A stretch of 26,884 bases of DNA from an uncultured Verrucomicrobiae bacterium (GCA_937957985.1 CALGOH010000161.1:1-26884); one strand, 5' to 3'. Positions 8,718-17,586 are shown, counted from the first letter of the stretch. Translations and numbers: made by a program. The notes: generated by a model not told the origin, from the letters alone.

Positions 8718-9113
8718 GCGAATGACGGCAGCTATCGACGCCCCTCTACGCGTGTCAAGGCGGAGCGGGAACAGCAACGAACGCCATGGCACGGAACTCG
8801 CCACAACGCAGCGGCGCAGACGTCAGGACTCGCCGGCTGCTCGCGCGCGGAAGGGGTCACCTCGCTTCGAGGAGCCGGACCGGAGAGTCCGGAAAATCAA
8901 GCGATTCGCCGCCGATCGACGCGCGCCGGATTCCCGCAGTCACGGATCCAATGACTCAGAGCGATGATCCACATGTCATTTCTCCTGACACCGCGGAAGT
9001 TGAGACAACATCTTGTCCGGCCCCCGGGAATTTTCGATATCTCCCGGTGATCGCTGAGGGGAATCGATCGTGATCACGGATAGATATTCTTCCTCAGGCA
9101 ATTTGAGACCACC
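8718..9113. other. Divergent intergenic region between fucosidase and phosphoesterase genes
   Basis: A 396-bp non-coding stretch that must hold promoters for both divergent genes. It contains operator site B at 8973-8991. It also has two small inverted repeats: CCTCG-CTT-CGAGG at 8860-8872 and CCGGAC-N6-GTCCGG at 8875-8892. These would lie in the leader of the fucosidase mRNA if transcription starts upstream of 8892 on the minus strand. Reading frames across it look like chance GC-rich frames. Confidence 0.6.
8973..9018 (+). promoter_or_regulatory. Operator-promoter module, site B (upstream of phosphoesterase gene)
   Basis: ATGTCA-N7-TGACAC at 8973-8991 has GGAA at offset 4-7 after the repeat and TTGTCC exactly 21 bp downstream (9013-9018). 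A TTCGATAT segment at 9033-9040 sits in the -10 region. The repeat ends 122 bp before the ATG at 9114. This is the one copy whose downstream gene has neither a PEP-CTERM nor a calcium-loop tail. Because the core is nearly symmetric, it could also act on the divergent fucosidase gene. Confidence 0.55.
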
Positions 9114-10538
9114 ATGACCCACTCCCGACACAGACGGTTTACCGGCATCTTGAGGACTGTCGTCCAAACGCCCCGGCTCGGCGCGCGGGCCGCCGATGCG
9201 CAGGCGGCGGAGCTGAGGCGGGCACCCTATCTCCAGGGACAGCGGCCCGACGGGATCACGATCCGCTGGCGCACCGATGCGACGGTCCGCCACAGCTCGA
9301 TTCTCCGCTACGGCCGGGACTTCAACCGTCTCGACCAAGCACTGGCAGCCACCGAATTCTCGGTTCACTATCCGGGCGTCCGCGACTGGCAGGCGAGACT
9401 GGAGGGACTGGAGCCGGACTCGACCTATTACTACTCGGTGGAGGCCGACGGCGCGACGCTTTGCGGCGCCGACGCGCAGCACCGTTTCCGCACCGCGCCC
9501 GCGCCGGGAGCGGCGCGCAGAATGCGCTTCCTGCTGCTCGGGGATTGCGGCTCGAACCGCCCGCGAGAGGATGACCTCGCATCGGCGCTTGCAGCCGACG
9601 GTCCGGCGGATCCGATCCGGGTCCGCAACGGCTTTCGCAAGTTCAACGCGGACCGGGACCTCGACGGCATCATCCTGCTCGGCGACAACGCCTACCCGCT
9701 CGGCACCGACGAGATGTATCAGGCGGCCCTCTTCCAGGTCTATGCCGACGAACTCCGCCACACTCCCCTGTGGCCCTGCACCGGCAATCACGACATCGAC
9801 GGCGCCTACACCCACCTCTTCACCGCCGACCGCAGTGGCCGGCCCGGCGGCGCGGCATCGAAAGGCGCGCTCTACTATTCCGTCGATCTCGGAAACCTGC
9901 ACCTGATGGTCTTCGATCCGTGGATTTCCTGGTGGCAGGAATCGACGAATCCCGATCACCCGGCGTGGCGGAAGCAATTCGAGTGGATCCGCGAGAATCT
10001 GAGGACCGCCGACAACGAGTGGCTCGTCGCGGTCAACCACTTCCCGATGTACTGCGCCGGCAATTACCGCAGCGACGACGGCCTGCTGGCGGATCTGAGG
10101 AAGCGGATGGTGCCCTTGTTCGATGAAGCCGGGGTGGATCTGGCGGTCGCCGGCCACGACCATACCTACCAGCGGTCCCGCCTGATTGCCGGGCATCTCG
10201 GTGGGGCGGATACCTTCTCGGCGGAAGCCCACCTCATGGCGGAGGGCGATGGTCGCGACGCACCAATCTTCAAGGAGCCGGTTCCCGGCGGTGGGACGAT
10301 GTATGTCGTCTCCGGCACGGCGGGCGGCGTCCGTCCATTCGGAAATTTCGATCACCCGGCAATGGTTACCTTCGACGCGCCGGAAGGAAAACGCGGCGGC
10401 CTCGCCGTGCCGGGATGCACGGTGATCGAGGTCGATGGGCTAACCCTCCGCGGCTGGCAGGTGGGCGTCGATGGCCGGCCGCTCGACCATTTCACCCTGG
10501 TCCACCGCCACGCCCGGAAGAAATCCGCCGCCGAATAG
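9114..10538 (+). CDS. Calcineurin-like metallophosphoesterase (purple acid phosphatase-like)
   Basis: A 474-residue predicted dinuclear-metal phosphatase. An N-terminal fibronectin-III-like domain (about residues 34-128, from RRAPYLQGQ to HRFRTAPA) is followed by the catalytic domain with the metal-ligand motifs GDCGSN (D144), GDNAYP (D191, N192), GNHD (N225, H226, D227), VNHFPMY (H309) and GHDHTYQR (H348, H350). This order matches purple acid phosphatase-like enzymes, which hydrolyse phosphomonoesters and are usually exported. The first 33 residues are Arg-rich with no hydrophobic core, so no signal peptide is visible, and neither other plus-strand frame of that stretch encodes one. An unrecognised start, a lost signal or cytoplasmic action are all possible. 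The next gene starts 61 bp downstream, so the two are probably co-transcribed. Confidence 0.85.
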   Translation: MTHSRHRRFTGILRTVVQTPRLGARAADAQAAELRRAPYLQGQRPDGITIRWRTDATVRHSSILRYGRDFNRLDQALAATEFSVHYPGVRDWQARLEGLEPDSTYYYSVEADGATLCGADAQHRFRTAPAPGAARRMRFLLLGDCGSNRPREDDLASALAADGPADPIRVRNGFRKFNADRDLDGIILLGDNAYPLGTDEMYQAALFQVYADELRHTPLWPCTGNHDIDGAYTHLFTADRSGRPGGAASKGALYYSVDLGNLHLMVFDPWISWWQESTNPDHPAWRKQFEWIRENLRTADNEWLVAVNHFPMYCAGNYRSDDGLLADLRKRMVPLFDEAGVDLAVAGHDHTYQRSRLIAGHLGGADTFSAEAHLMAEGDGRDAPIFKEPVPGGGTMYVVSGTAGGVRPFGNFDHPAMVTFDAPEGKRGGLAVPGCTVIEVDGLTLRGWQVGVDGRPLDHFTLVHRHARKKSAAE

Positions 10539-10599
10539 CCGGCACTGGCATCCCGCTGGCCCGCCGCCTTTCCCATTTCCATCCGAAACCGCAAACACC

Positions 10600-11814
10600 A
10601 TGAAAACACCGACCCTGCTGCTGGCCGCCGGCCTCGCCCTGAGCCCGGCCGCCCACTCCGAGAACGACGACGCCGCCCAACGCAAGCTGGACACCTACCT
10701 GGCGATCTTCATCAACGGCTACGGCAACGACCCATTGCCCAAGGATCCGAAGTCCTTCGACAAGCTCCTCAAGACGATCACCACCGAAGGACACTTCAAC
10801 GCCATCCTCTGCACCTACACTCCGGAACGGGAGGCGCTTTGCAAAAAGCACGGCGTCCGAATGGTCGTGGACCTGCTCGACACGCCTCACGTTTACAAGG
10901 ACCCCGAAGGCTCCGAGAAGCTGCTCAAAAGCCTGCGCGGAAATCCCACTATCGCCGCCTACCACCTGTGGTCCGACCGCTTCGGCTCGAAGGGTGAGGG
11001 CCGGGCGCGCGACATCGAAAACGTGCACCAGTGGGATCCCACGCACGCGACTTTCGCCGGCACTTACAAGAGCGATGGCATGCAGTTCCTCGCCAAATCC
11101 GACATCATCAGCTTCTATGACTTCCACTGGAAGAGGGGACCGCACAAGAACTTCATCAATCTCATCAATGGCTGGAAGGCCGCGCAGCCCCACGACAGCC
11201 GGCTCGGCCGCTATTGCTCTTCGGATCCCGGCATCGCGGGCAAGGGCAACTTCAACCGCATGCTGCACACGCAAACCACCTCGATCGCCTGCGGCTTGCG
11301 CGCCTCGATGTGGCACATCGGCTCCAGGTTCATGGACATGGGCAACTTCAAGCTCAACCAGAACGGTGAGGATCTCGCCCGAGTGAACGAGTGGATCGCG
11401 CCGATGCGCAATGAAATCGCCAAGCTCGGCCTGCCCACCGCGATCTACTCGACCCCGTGGACCATGGATTCGAAAAACCGGCCGGTGGAAGCCAAGGACG
11501 GCGAGAGCGTCCTGCCTCCCGGCCTGCAGGACCACGGCTTCCCCGGCGATTTCTGGATCCAACCGGCCGGCGGCGAATTCGTCATGGGCCTGTCGAACTA
11601 CGCCGACACGGGACATCAGGCGGCCTTTTTCGCCAACCACAACGCCTACGCGGAACAAAACGTCGTCCTGAAACTCGGCCGCCCGGGCAAGGTGAAGATC
11701 TTCGACCGGGCGAGCGGCGCCTACAAGGACGTCGCGGTGAGGGGCGGCACCGTCGCCTTCCCGCTCGAGCCCGCGGGCGGCGCGATTCTGCTGTTCGAGT
11801 CCCAAGGCTCATGA
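10600..11814 (+). CDS. Secreted protein of unknown family, glycosidase-like layout
   Basis: A 404-residue protein with a clear signal peptide (MKTPTLLLAAGLALSPAAHS, cleavage near residue 20). The ATG at 10600 is chosen over upstream in-frame starts because it begins that signal. The body reads like a TIM-barrel fold with alternating segments (YLAIFINGYGND, FNAILCTYTP, VRMVVDLLDTP, TIAAYHLWSDR, SDIISFYDFHW) and ends in a beta-rich domain (VVLKLGRPGKVKIFDRAS onward) like the C-terminal sandwiches of glycosidases. The family is not recognised and no catalytic residues can be named; acidic residues such as D130 and D181 lie near strand ends in this reading. It follows the phosphoesterase gene by 61 bp. 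Its last 51 codons have a second, truncated copy at 17381-17536. Confidence 0.7.
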   Translation: MKTPTLLLAAGLALSPAAHSENDDAAQRKLDTYLAIFINGYGNDPLPKDPKSFDKLLKTITTEGHFNAILCTYTPEREALCKKHGVRMVVDLLDTPHVYKDPEGSEKLLKSLRGNPTIAAYHLWSDRFGSKGEGRARDIENVHQWDPTHATFAGTYKSDGMQFLAKSDIISFYDFHWKRGPHKNFINLINGWKAAQPHDSRLGRYCSSDPGIAGKGNFNRMLHTQTTSIACGLRASMWHIGSRFMDMGNFKLNQNGEDLARVNEWIAPMRNEIAKLGLPTAIYSTPWTMDSKNRPVEAKDGESVLPPGLQDHGFPGDFWIQPAGGEFVMGLSNYADTGHQAAFFANHNAYAEQNVVLKLGRPGKVKIFDRASGAYKDVAVRGGTVAFPLEPAGGAILLFESQGS

Positions 11815-11831
11815 TCCCGACGCTCCACGCC

Positions 11832-11872
11832 AGGCATGGTGGAATGCCTCTCAGCGGAGATGGATTCTCCGC
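11832..11872 (+). terminator. Tandem hairpins after the unknown secreted protein gene
   Basis: AGGCAT-GGTGGA-ATGCCT at 11832-11849 and GCGGAGA-TGGAT-TCTCCGC at 11854-11872 are two perfect hairpins starting 18 bp after the stop codon. There is no T run, but two adjacent stems at the 3' end suggest transcript termination or end protection. Confidence 0.4.
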
Positions 11873-11926
11873 CAAGTTGCCGCCGGACCCACGTTTCGAA
11901 CGTCCCGTCGCACCCTGTCCCGCAAC

Positions 11927-11989
11927 TTGTGATGTCTGCTGACAAGCAGGATCTGTTTTCGTTTTATCGCAGTAGCTGCCAAATTGACA
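11927..11989 (+). promoter_or_regulatory. Operator-promoter module, site C (upstream of PEP-CTERM gene at 12100)
   Basis: TTGTGA-N7-TGACAA at 11927-11945, with one mismatch in the left arm, has GGAT at offset 4-7 after the repeat. No TTGACC lies at the usual 21-bp spacing; the nearest good -35-like hexamer is TTGACA at 11984-11989, 38 bp downstream. The repeat ends 154 bp before the ATG at 12100. This is the weakest of the six copies. Confidence 0.45.
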
Positions 11990-12099
11990 GCCATTCTGAT
12001 TCCAAGCGCATGCACAGATAAAATTCGAAAGCCCCCTATCTTTCGCCCGGTCCCGGAGCCGCCCACCGGCGGTCCGGTCTCGGCCAACCCCCACCAATC

Positions 12100-12843
12100 A
12101 TGAACCCTATTCACACCACCACCATTTCGGCGATACTCGCCTGCGGAACGGTGGCCTCCGCCGCCACGATCAACATCGACGGCCGCCTCGCCGATTCGAC
12201 CGAAAACAGCGCCATGCAATGGGGCAACAACTCGTTGCTGGCGGATAACGTTACCATTCCCCAGATCACGGTTGCCGACAGCACGGTGGAGCTCAAGGCG
12301 ACCACCAACGGACAATTCTGGAGCACCTCCTACAGTGCCGGCAGTTACAATCCCGGCGAGGAGTGGAACATTCGCCAGGCAACCGACTCTGGTGTCGTCG
12401 CGAAGTCACTCGCTGCCGCGTTTTCCGGAGGCCGTTTTATCGAGTTTTCCCTCACCACGCTCAACCCTTCCGATGTTTATGATTGGGATTCGATCAGCGT
12501 GAGTCTATGGCGCAACGGATCGCAAGCCCCCGACAATTACCTGCTCGCGGTGGACGCTGACAACAACGGTTGGGACACCGGCGACGTCGTCACCTCGGCT
12601 GTGTTCGGGTCGGGCATCGCGGGTGCGAACACTCTCTCCTACAGCGGAGCCAATCTTCCGTCTGCGGTCAACTCCGGCAGCGTGCGCCTCTATTACTGGG
12701 ACAACACCGCCACTTCCAACACCGGCGGCAATTTCCACCTTTATGATGTCTCTGCCACCTATACGCTGGTTCCCGAGCCATCGGCAACGGCGCTCCTGAG
12801 CCTTTGCTTCGCGGGGATTCTCTTCCGTCGCCGTCGCTCGTGA
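12100..12843 (+). CDS. PEP-CTERM sorting domain protein, unknown ectodomain
   Basis: A 247-residue exported protein. The signal peptide runs to about residue 21 (VASAATI cleavage region). The body is rich in Ser, Asn, Gly and aromatic residues and has an acidic loop, DADNNGWDTGD, that could bind calcium. The C-terminus has PEP at residues 225-227, a short hydrophobic helix and RRRRS, a standard exosortase substrate signal. There is no recognisable catalytic domain. It has its own copy of the palindromic operator upstream and is probably transcribed separately from the preceding gene. GGAGG-CGTC-CCTCC followed by TTT at 12851-12867 may terminate it. Confidence 0.85.
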   Translation: MNPIHTTTISAILACGTVASAATINIDGRLADSTENSAMQWGNNSLLADNVTIPQITVADSTVELKATTNGQFWSTSYSAGSYNPGEEWNIRQATDSGVVAKSLAAAFSGGRFIEFSLTTLNPSDVYDWDSISVSLWRNGSQAPDNYLLAVDADNNGWDTGDVVTSAVFGSGIAGANTLSYSGANLPSAVNSGSVRLYYWDNTATSNTGGNFHLYDVSATYTLVPEPSATALLSLCFAGILFRRRRS

Positions 12844-12850
12844 ATGACCT

Positions 12851-12867
12851 GGAGGCGTCCCTCCTTT
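12851..12867 (+). terminator. Short hairpin plus TTT after the PEP-CTERM gene
   Basis: GGAGG-CGTC-CCTCC is a 5-bp GC-rich stem followed directly by TTTATC, 7 bp after the stop codon at 12843. The stem is short, so it is only a candidate intrinsic terminator. Confidence 0.35.
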
Positions 12868-12945
12868 ATCTCGATTTCAGCGGTCGTGTCGTGTCATCCG
12901 CACGACGGGTTCTTTTGCGTCGATGCGGCATCCACATAGCAATTC

Positions 12946-15900
12946 ATGAACCTCTGCGCAAAGCTCTTCGTCCTGCTTGTCCTGGCGCTTGCGTCGGCGA
13001 CCGTGGTCGCCGCTCAGGCGGAACGACCGAATATCATCCTCATCTTCATGGATGACATGGGCTACAACGATGTCGGCGCGTTGACCTATCCGGCACCGCC
13101 GAACCAGTATCCGGTATCCGGTCCCGCTCCGCAGCCGGGATATCCGGACCCGGACATCCCGGCCCCGAACCACGCGCGATTTCTGACGCCCAACATCGAC
13201 TCCCTGGCGGCCGAAGGTTTGATGATGCCGCAGTTTTACGCCACCACCCTGTGTTCGCCTTCGCGCGCGGCTCTGCTCACCGGGCGCTACAGCAAGCGCG
13301 TCAGCGTGAATCAGGTGTTCTTCCCGAGCGGCAGCGGCGAGGCCGTCAAAGGCCTCAATACCACCGAAGTGACCCTGCCGGAGATCCTGCGCGAGCGGGG
13401 ATATGCGACGGGCATGATCGGCAAGTGGCACCTCGGCTACGTGCCCGCCGCCCACGACCGGTTCCAGATGATGCCCACGCGCCACGGATTCATGGAATTC
13501 TTCGGCAGCCCGCACAGCAACGACATGGCATCCTTCGATCTGATTCGCGGCGAAACCATCGTCGAGGCGGACTTCAACTCGCCGACTGAACAGGCGCAAC
13601 TCACCTGGCGCTACACCGAAGAGGCTCTCGATTTCATTCAGCGCAGATCGGCGGGCAACAAGCCGTTCTTTCTCTGGCTCGCACACATCATGACCCACAT
13701 TCCGTGCTGGCCGTCGGACCGCGAATTCACCAACGCCGACGGCACCATCTGGCCGAAATTTCAAGGGAGTAGCGGGGTGAGCCATTATTATGACATCGTC
13801 AAGGAAGTGGATCACAGCGTGGGACGCGTGCTCGCCAAGCTGGATGAATTGGATATCGCCGACGACACACTGGTGATTTTCACGTCGGACAACGGTCCGT
13901 GGCTCAGACTGGGCAGCCCGAACCTGACAGATCGATCGGTGGGTTGCGCCTATCCGTTGCGGGACGGAAAATTCAGCACTTGGGAAGGTGGCGTGCGTGT
14001 CCCGCTACTCGCGCGTTGGCCCGGCAAAATCACGCCGGGAACCATCATCAATGATCAAGTCGGCGCGATCACCGATTTCCTGCCCACTCTCACCGGCCTG
14101 GCGGGTGCCACACCTCCATCAGGGCGCGTCATCGACGGCATCGACCTGTGGCCGGTGTGGTCCGGGCAATCGGCGGCGGTGTCCCGCAGTTTCGCCCATT
14201 TCGGCAACGGCGGCGGTCTCGAGGCCGTCGTGAAGGACCAGTGGAAACTGCGCAGCGGCAAGCTCTACGACGTGCGGGATCTGAACGACCAGGAAACCAC
14301 CGACCATGCTGCGGCGCAGCCTGCGGTCGTGGCGGACTTGCAGGCCGCACAGACCGCGATCGTGAATTCTCTCGCTGCCGAGACCTCGCCCCTTGGCGTG
14401 TTCTCGTCCTACGAGGTCGAGCTGTCGGCGAACGATCTGGTCGTCCCCACCGGGGGCACCACGACATTTGAGGTATCCCTCTCCGCGAACCCGAACAAGG
14501 CGGTGACCGTCAGCACCAGCCGCTTCAGCGGAAACGCTGATCTTTCGGTGAGTGGTGGAGCGAGCCTGATTTTCGATGCGTCGAACTGGGCTACTCCGCA
14601 AACCGTGACGCTGGCCGCAGCCCATGGTGCCCAGCCGCAGGTCGTCGGCGCGACCTTCCGCGTGACCACCAACGACATCACCCATGTGCGGGAAGTGTTC
14701 GCCTTTGTCGGTGATGAAACGACGCCTCCGACAGGTGTGTCCTTGGTCTGGCCGAAGGGCGATCCGGTGGCCATCGCGGGCAGCGGAGTGAAGCTCGTCG
14801 CGGAGGGCAGCGCGCAAGTCGGTGCGGAAACCAACCCGCCCGGCACCACCTACGCCTGGATCAAGGTTTCCGGGCCGGGGACGGTCGGTTTCACCCATCC
14901 GGCCGCTGCGGAAACAGGCCTGTCATTCGGTGCGGACGGGCTCTATCGCTTGCGCCTGACTGCCGATCACCCGGATGCAAGCGGGCCGGGATTCGTCGAG
15001 TTTTCCGTCGATGTCGGTGCCACCGGAGGCGGCGGGACAGGCGGTTTGAAATTCGCTCCTCCGCGGGTGTACGATGCCTCGCAGGATTTGGATGGAAATT
15101 CGGTTTGGAAAAACCTGGCCGCTCCGGGAAGCGACGATGTCACCTTCAGCAACGGCGTCACTCCGAACGTTTCCGGCAGCGGCACGCCGTCGGCAGTCGT
15201 CGATTTCGATCCGACGGGTGAATTCGCCGCCCAGTTTCACGGTGGAAGCTACAGTGAAAACGCCACCGGAGGGTTGAATGGCAGCGTCGCCATCACTCTT
15301 GCGAATGCGAATGTCGCGTCTTTCGACGGGTCGCAAAGCGAGTCCTATGCGGCCAACGCATTCACGATTGGCAAGAGCTTCACGGTGGGAGCCTATTTCA
15401 AGATGAGCGCATTCGGCACCGGCACGGGCGTCAACGGCCAGATCCTGCGACTCGGCCTGACCAATGGCGGCACGGACAATTTCTCCGGCCTGCCTTTCAG
15501 TACCATCGAATTGACCAATCCGGCGACCGGCGCGGCCAAGTTCGTGGTGCGGGAGAATAACGAGGGCAATCCCGTGTTGAATTCTTTCACGTTGTCCACC
15601 GGGCAGTGGTATTACTTCGAGACCACGCTTACCCGTTCCGCCGGCTCCACGACCGATTACGAGTTTCTTATCGCCACAGCCTCCGGTGACGGCACTTTGG
15701 GCGCCGTCTTTGCCAGTGACAGCGCCTCGAGCGGAAACGCCGTCAGCGAACTGAGCAAAGCCATCTACGGCGGATTCAAGGGTCACGCAGCTTACGCCAA
15801 CGGGGCGGCTGGCGTGATGGATCGATTCGCCGTCACGACCGCGGTGTCCGTGACTCCGATCGATCCTGCGCCGAGTCTTGACTTCATCGATTCCGCAGTG

Positions 15901-17151
15901 GATTTCCCGGGTGGATCGACCATGGAGGGCGGCGTCAGCACCAGCCTCAATGCATACGGCACCGGCAACGCCTCGTTCGAATTCTGGTTCAAGCCGAACC
16001 TGCTTCCCGCTTCCGGCCGTGAAATTCTCTGGGAAACGGGTGGAGACATCGGCTCATCGTTCATCCTCGACGGCTCGACGATCAAGTTCTTGGTCGATGA
16101 CGGTGCCTCGGACGTCGCCAACGGTGCGACCGCCGCCGCGGCCCTCGCGCCGGACCCCGGGCAGGATGGCTTCATCCATGCGGTCGGGGTCGTCGATCTG
16201 ACCAACGACGAGATCCGTCTTTATCTCGATGGTTCGCTTGCCGACACTCAGGCCATTCCGGGCATCGCCACCTGGTGCGGTCCCAGCGGCACCGGCTTCG
16301 GGAAAATTGATTCGGCGGCAGCAGGCACCGACGGCTCCGCCCAGTTTAACCATCTCGGCGGCAACGACCTGCTTTCGCCACCCGTGCAGGCCTATGCCGG
16401 ACTGATGGCGATGGCGCGTTTTTACGATCGCGCTCTTTCCGCGGCGGATGTGGCCGGGTTGCACGCGGATCCCCTTGCCACGGAGACGACGGGCAACGTG
16501 GGTCCGGAGGTTTCCGCAGGCGTCGATCAATCGGTCACCTACACCGCGGGAGCCTCGCTTTCCGGCACGGTTACCGACGACGGGCCGGCGGTCACCACCC
16601 TCTGGCGCAGGATCGCCGGTCCGGGATCTCCGGATTTCATCAACGCGTCCGCGCCCGCCACCAGCGCGACCTTTGACCTGCCGGGAACCTATCATCTTTG
16701 GCTCGAAGCCGACGATGGCGAAGTGAAAGTATATGACGACATACAGGTCACCGTCGCCGCGCTCACCTACGCCGAGTGGGCCGCCGGCATTGCGTTTCCT
16801 CCCGGCGAGGCGGATACCGGTGACAACCCCGACCACGACCGTTTCACCAACGCCTGGGAGTGGGTCCTCGGCTACGATCCCCTGTTCCCCAGCAACACGG
16901 AGCCGGGAGTCGTCTTCAGCAGCGAGGAAGTCGGCGGCTACCAGCGGCTTTCGCTCACGTTCGACGTTCCGAGAAACCGCGAGCCGCACATCACCTTCGA
17001 ACGAAGCGCGAACCTCTCATCATGGGGCACGATAAACGATCCCCAGCCCGTGGTGGAAACGGTCTCCGACACCGTTTCGCGCTGGACCCTCAATCTCGAC
17101 GTGCCGCACACCGAGCCGAAGCACTTCCTGCGCGCCACCGTGAGCGATTGA
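12946..17151 (+). CDS. Multidomain secreted sulfatase with LamG-like, PKD-like and calcium-loop tail domains
   Basis: A 1401-residue exported protein; sulfatases alone are usually about 450-600 residues. The signal peptide is residues 1-23. The type I sulfatase domain (about 25-480) has FMDDMGYND (D36, D37), the CSPSR signature at C103-R107 for conversion of Cys to formylglycine, GKWHLG (K160, H162) and SDNGP (D315, N316), so it should hydrolyse sulfate esters once matured. After it come an Ig-like stretch, two concanavalin/LamG-like regions (about 808-960 and 980-1175, the second with FEFWFKP and FYDRALSAADVAGLH), a PKD-like domain (about 1186-1270) and a C-terminal calcium-loop module (DHDRFTNAWEWVLGYDP near 1296) ending FLRATVSD. 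The non-catalytic part probably binds polysaccharide or the cell surface. Neighbouring fucose and rhamnose enzymes suggest a sulfated algal-type polysaccharide. The sulfatase-maturing enzyme is not in the window. Confidence 0.9.
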   Translation: MNLCAKLFVLLVLALASATVVAAQAERPNIILIFMDDMGYNDVGALTYPAPPNQYPVSGPAPQPGYPDPDIPAPNHARFLTPNIDSLAAEGLMMPQFYATTLCSPSRAALLTGRYSKRVSVNQVFFPSGSGEAVKGLNTTEVTLPEILRERGYATGMIGKWHLGYVPAAHDRFQMMPTRHGFMEFFGSPHSNDMASFDLIRGETIVEADFNSPTEQAQLTWRYTEEALDFIQRRSAGNKPFFLWLAHIMTHIPCWPSDREFTNADGTIWPKFQGSSGVSHYYDIVKEVDHSVGRVLAKLDELDIADDTLVIFTSDNGPWLRLGSPNLTDRSVGCAYPLRDGKFSTWEGGVRVPLLARWPGKITPGTIINDQVGAITDFLPTLTGLAGATPPSGRVIDGIDLWPVWSGQSAAVSRSFAHFGNGGGLEAVVKDQWKLRSGKLYDVRDLNDQETTDHAAAQPAVVADLQAAQTAIVNSLAAETSPLGVFSSYEVELSANDLVVPTGGTTTFEVSLSANPNKAVTVSTSRFSGNADLSVSGGASLIFDASNWATPQTVTLAAAHGAQPQVVGATFRVTTNDITHVREVFAFVGDETTPPTGVSLVWPKGDPVAIAGSGVKLVAEGSAQVGAETNPPGTTYAWIKVSGPGTVGFTHPAAAETGLSFGADGLYRLRLTADHPDASGPGFVEFSVDVGATGGGGTGGLKFAPPRVYDASQDLDGNSVWKNLAAPGSDDVTFSNGVTPNVSGSGTPSAVVDFDPTGEFAAQFHGGSYSENATGGLNGSVAITLANANVASFDGSQSESYAANAFTIGKSFTVGAYFKMSAFGTGTGVNGQILRLGLTNGGTDNFSGLPFSTIELTNPATGAAKFVVRENNEGNPVLNSFTLSTGQWYYFETTLTRSAGSTTDYEFLIATASGDGTLGAVFASDSASSGNAVSELSKAIYGGFKGHAAYANGAAGVMDRFAVTTAVSVTPIDPAPSLDFIDSAVDFPGGSTMEGGVSTSLNAYGTGNASFEFWFKPNLLPASGREILWETGGDIGSSFILDGSTIKFLVDDGASDVANGATAAAALAPDPGQDGFIHAVGVVDLTNDEIRLYLDGSLADTQAIPGIATWCGPSGTGFGKIDSAAAGTDGSAQFNHLGGNDLLSPPVQAYAGLMAMARFYDRALSAADVAGLHADPLATETTGNVGPEVSAGVDQSVTYTAGASLSGTVTDDGPAVTTLWRRIAGPGSPDFINASAPATSATFDLPGTYHLWLEADDGEVKVYDDIQVTVAALTYAEWAAGIAFPPGEADTGDNPDHDRFTNAWEWVLGYDPLFPSNTEPGVVFSSEEVGGYQRLSLTFDVPRNREPHITFERSANLSSWGTINDPQPVVETVSDTVSRWTLNLDVPHTEPKHFLRATVSD

Positions 17152-17365
17152 GAATCCAGGGTATCGGATTCCGACTGAGGTAGAAACCATCAAATTTCGG
17201 CATGTAGTCGATCCTGAAAAACCCCGGATTCAAGCCACGATCTGAAGTGATGCGAGGCGACCGACGGGCGGATTTGGGATGGAGTTGAGGTGCAAGCGCA
17301 GAACCTTGCCAGCCACAGGCGCAAAAAGACCGCCGCATGGCGCAGCAGCTTGTGCCGTGGAGTAG
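17152..17365. other. Non-coding stretch upstream of a gene remnant
   Basis: This 214-bp stretch has a perfect GAATCC-N8-GGATTC hairpin directly after the sulfatase stop codon (17152-17171). The rest has stops in the plus frames and only short minus-strand frames that match nothing I recognise. Together with the adjacent gene fragment it looks like decayed sequence left by a rearrangement. No terminal inverted repeats or transposase motifs were seen. Confidence 0.4.
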
Positions 17366-17536
17366 CTTGAGTTGTTCGAGCGCGCCGTCGTCCTGAAACT
17401 CGCCCGCCCCAGCAAGGTGAGGATCTTTGATCGGGCGAGCGGCACCTATAAGGACCTCGCGGTGAAGGGAGGCGTCGTTTCCTTCCCGCTCGAGCCCGCC
17501 GGTGGCGCGATCCTGCTGTTCGAACCTCAAAGGTGA
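17366..17536 (+). pseudogene. 3' remnant of a paralogue of the unknown secreted protein at 10600-11814
   Basis: From codon 17381 to the TGA at 17534-17536, the frame encodes a close copy of the C-terminus of the 404-residue secreted protein. The shared run from VVLKL to LLFE is 46 residues, of which I count 38 identical. An in-frame TAG at 17363-17365 and unrelated sequence upstream show that about 350 N-terminal residues are gone. There is no start codon or signal peptide. This is a truncated duplicate, not a functional short gene. Confidence 0.85.
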
Positions 17537-17586
17537 ACCGGCAATGCCGATGCCGGAACGGGGTGCCTCGCCTCCGGCTCCGCCGC

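Noticed and set aside
17152..17370. A possible insertion-sequence remnant around the gene fragment.
   Set aside because: No terminal inverted repeats, target duplication or recognisable transposase residues were found, so it is left as unexplained decayed sequence.
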